Assembly: GCA_000238975.1 (NCBI GenBank)
Contig: CP002295.1
Span: forward strand, 620,001 to 684,000
Length of the DNA stretch: 64,000 nt
Source: Serratia symbiotica str. 'Cinara cedri'
Lineage (GTDB): Bacteria > Pseudomonadota > Gammaproteobacteria > Enterobacterales > Enterobacteriaceae
Direction: 5' to 3'
Shown here: positions 61,201 through 64,000 of the stretch, piece by piece
How the letters are laid out: each line of letters starts with the position of its first letter
Position numbering within the stretch: the stretch's first letter is position 1
Translations under genes and position numbers: made by a program
Notes under the pieces: model-generated
What the model was told of the DNA's origin: nothing
What the model saw: the letters and a program-made list of their open reading frames with translations, nothing else
Databases searched by the model: none

Positions 61201-62748
61201 TAATTTTATGTACTTAAAGATATTAAGTGCGCTTTATGAGTATTACTCAGCATCTATATACTAGTTATGACTAGTATGAATTTATTATGAATAAATTTTT
61301 AAGCGTATTGATTAATAATATCGTATTCTCTAGAGAATTTAATTCTTTTCCTAGTTTTATCATAAAAATATTACTTAGTTAAATGTTTATGCTTAGAGAA
61401 TTAAGGTACGCTAAAATAATTCTAGCTCTTTGTATATAGAGCGTATTATGTATTAAACCATGATATATATGAAGCGTAATATTTAAAAGTTAGCAGTTGT
61501 TTATTAGATATAAGGATTAGAAATTTGTTATTATTTAGAAGTAATAATTTATTTGTAATAGCATTCAGACTATAAACCATAGACTATATAATTTTTTACA
61601 AGTATATTTTATTTATTTTAATCTGATGTGTCATGCATAACATGATAATATATCACCTAGGGGTTTTGTTACATGGTATAATCTTATCTGTAATAGATAT
61701 AGTCAAAAATTATATATTAAGTAAAACAAGTAATGGATAAGTAGTAAAACGGTAACTAACTACTCAGTATAATAGTAGTTGCATATGTTAACGTTACCAA
61801 GTAATACTCGATCAGCATTACGATATATAATATTCTTATAGAAGAAAATATGAGTTAAAAATCATCAATAATTTAATTATTAAGATATTTATTTATTAAT
61901 TATATATTAGTACTGCACAATACCTAGAGCTTTACTTGGGTATATAAGATACAATATATTATACTGTTAAGTAGTATTTTTATATAAATCTATCAAATAT
62001 TTGTTATGTATTAGGTGTTTACATAGTAGAGCATGATAATATTTTAGGATCCTGGGCGGATGAATAATATTACTATAAGTTTAAGTAATAATTAAAAATA
62101 GTATTTATCTTATTATAACTAAAAGTAGGTTATTAACGATAGTTGGAATAGTAAGTGCCTTAGTTAATATAATTAGTATAATTATAATATCTCTATAATT
62201 AAGTATCCAGAATATGTATTTAATTATTTTTTAGTTATTATGTTAAGCTCTCTTAAATGTTTTTAAATTAGTGTTATGATTTCTTTTTGTTGTCATTATT
62301 ATAATGTACTATTATATTTATCAGATTAATATTTTCAGATATTGATAATACTGCTTTATGCATGTATATAAAAATTTATTTAGCGCAGCAGATTAGAGAT
62401 CTACATTTATATATCATTCACTATTTTAGTTTTGAAGTTTCTCAAAGCAATACTCATGGCTAAAATATATACATTAGTTGACTATGAGGTAGGAAATCGT
62501 TTAAAGATCACTATGACTGTAATATTTAAATGTTTATAAGTAAAAAAGTCTAAGTATACTACTGTGTAGTGATATATATTTTGATTTGATATATCCCAAA
62601 GTAGGACTAAGGATTAAATGGTTACTAAATTAATATAATTTATTATTTATAATATCACTAACCTACACTATAATATCAGGCTGATAAGAGCAAGAGTATA
62701 TATAAGATAAGTAAAATGGTATATAAGATAAATAAAGCATTAATTATA
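58224..62748. other. 4.5-kb eroded region between folD and cysS
   Basis: In E. coli only two small genes (ybcI, ybcJ) separate folD and cysS; neither is recognisable. A minus-strand piece near 60240-60350 has a weakly protein-like frame that matches nothing I know. Small inverted repeats with ATG loops cluster near 61250-61300. Otherwise AT-rich noise. Confidence 0.6.
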
Positions 62749-64000
62749 TTACTCGCGGCGCCAGGTAGTACCTTTGGAGCTATCTTCTAGTATTATGTTC
62801 ATTTTTTTTAATTGATCGCGCGCAGCATCTGCAATTATCCAATTTTTGTTTTTACGAGCCTTGTTACGTTGCTTGATTAGTTCTTCTATTGTTACTCTTT
62901 CACTATCTTTAATTTGCGTTTTATATTGTAGGAAGTCTTCAGGTTGCTGTTGTAGTAGTCCGAGCACCTTTGCTAACTTACGCAGCGTTGTCGCTATTCT
63001 ATTAGCTGCAATCATATTTTTGCTTTTTAGGCTATTAATTGTATGTGCCATATTAAATAGAACTGAATAGGCCGCTGGGGTATTAAGGTCGTCGTCCATC
63101 GCTTGTTGAAATTGGTATTCAAATATACCCCCTTTAACTGGATAATCATTAGTATCCGTGCCACGAAGTGCCATATATAACCTTTCTAAGGAAAGGTTTG
63201 CCTGTTTTAAATTTTTTTCACTATAGTTTAACGGGCTACGATAGTGGCTAGACATAAGAAAGTAACGTATTGTTTCACCATTATAGTAGCTAAGTATATT
63301 GCGAATGGTTAGAAAATTATTTAGTGATTTAGACATTTTCTCTTTTTCAACCATAACCATACCAGAGTGCATCCAATAGTTAACATATTGGCTATCATGC
63401 GCGCAACGAGACTGTGCAATCTCATTTTCATGATGTGGAAATATCAGATCTGCGCCACCACCATGTATATCAAAATGAGGACCGAACTGTTTATAGTTCA
63501 TGGCAGAGCATTCAATATGCCATCCGGGACGACCTGCGCCCCACGGTGATTGCCAGCACGGCTCCCCTGGCTTGGATAATTTCCAAAGTACAAAGTCCAT
63601 TGGATTACGTTTTACATGATTAATCTTAACACGCGCTCCTAATTGTAGTTGCTCCAAAGCTTGATGAGATAGTAAACCATATCGCGGGTCGCTGTTGATA
63701 GAGAACATTATATCACCGTTACTAGCTATATAGGCATGATTACGATCTATTAGACGTTGAGTGATATTAATAATTTCATCTATATGCTGCGTCGCGCGTG
63801 GTTCTTTATTCGGCCGTTCAATTAATAAAGCATCGAAATCAGAATGCATCTCTATTAGCATGCGCTCAGTTAACTTGTCACAGTCTTCAGTGTTCTCTAG
63901 CGCTCGACAGATAATTTTATCATCAATATCTGTAACATTACGTACATAGTTTAGTGAGTAGCCGATATAACGCAAGTAACGTGCCATTATATCAAAAATA
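62749..64000 (-). CDS. cysS: Cysteinyl-tRNA synthetase (5' end beyond window)
   Basis: Charges tRNA-Cys with cysteine; a zinc-dependent class I synthetase. The reading frame is open to the right edge ([10 protein letters not shown] matches the E. coli VAFDVVARYLR), so the ATG at 63987 is internal and about 45 N-terminal residues, including the HIGH motif, lie outside. Visible are [28 protein letters not shown] (zinc Cys), [21 protein letters not shown] (zinc ligands), the KMSKS motif in [12 protein letters not shown], and the DALR-type C-terminal domain ending [14 protein letters not shown], as in E. coli (461 residues). The visible part is intact. Confidence 0.96.
   Translation of the reverse strand, partial: IFDIMARYLRYIGYSLNYVRNVTDIDDKIICRALENTEDCDKLTERMLIEMHSDFDALLIERPNKEPRATQHIDEIINITQRLIDRNHAYIASNGDIMFSINSDPRYGLLSHQALEQLQLGARVKINHVKRNPMDFVLWKLSKPGEPCWQSPWGAGRPGWHIECSAMNYKQFGPHFDIHGGGADLIFPHHENEIAQSRCAHDSQYVNYWMHSGMVMVEKEKMSKSLNNFLTIRNILSYYNGETIRYFLMSSHYRSPLNYSEKNLKQANLSLERLYMALRGTDTNDYPVKGGIFEYQFQQAMDDDLNTPAAYSVLFNMAHTINSLKSKNMIAANRIATTLRKLAKVLGLLQQQPEDFLQYKTQIKDSERVTIEELIKQRNKARKNKNWIIADAARDQLKKMNIILEDSSKGTTWRRE

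Overview
The window looks like a piece of chromosome from a gammaproteobacterial (Enterobacterales) bacterium in advanced genome decay, most likely a host-restricted insect endosymbiont of the Sodalis/Serratia type. Every intact protein aligns from memory with an Escherichia coli orthologue over nearly its full length. Only about a quarter of the 64 kb is coding: the intact protein genes sum to about 16 kb and the seven tRNA genes to about 0.5 kb. The rest is very AT-rich, stop-ridden DNA in tracts of up to 8.5 kb. Genes are visibly richer in G+C than these tracts. I cannot name the species from this window.

Layout. 1-8.5 kb is empty. 8.5-12.3 kb is the sulfate/thiosulfate importer operon: a broken cysP followed by intact cysU, cysW and cysA. 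13.9-17.4 kb (minus strand) holds cysK, a terminator, then ptsH-ptsI; crr, which normally follows ptsI, is not recognisable. 19.2-21.8 kb has a zipA fossil and intact ligA. 24.4-29.0 kb has tRNA-Val, gltX and tRNA-Ala. This first block keeps the E. coli order (cysPUWA, crr, ptsI, ptsH, cysK, zipA, ligA, gltX, valU, alaX) with many members erased. After that come isolated genes whose E. coli counterparts are scattered: tusE, tRNA-Arg(CCU), mlaA, lpxL, tRNA-Ile2, nhaP2 (missing its cytosolic domain), proP, tRNA-Cys/tRNA-Leu, tRNA-Arg(UCU), folD and the 3' part of cysS, which runs off the right edge.

Function. The retained genes cover sulfur supply (CysUWA, CysK), PTS phosphorelay (EI, HPr), DNA ligation, Glu and Cys tRNA charging, tRNA thiolation (TusE), outer-membrane upkeep (MlaA, LpxL), ion and osmolyte transport (NhaP2, ProP) and one-carbon metabolism (FolD).

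Features worth a second look: six of seven tRNA genes no longer encode CCA; NhaP2 has an intact membrane domain but a decaying C-terminal domain; cysP is broken beside intact permease genes; long pentamer and heptamer microsatellites occur, one just upstream of tusE; several long perfect hairpins lie in otherwise eroded DNA; and a few short coding-like stretches could not be identified. I see no insertion sequence, prophage, CRISPR array, rRNA or riboswitch, and no convincing new multi-gene system.
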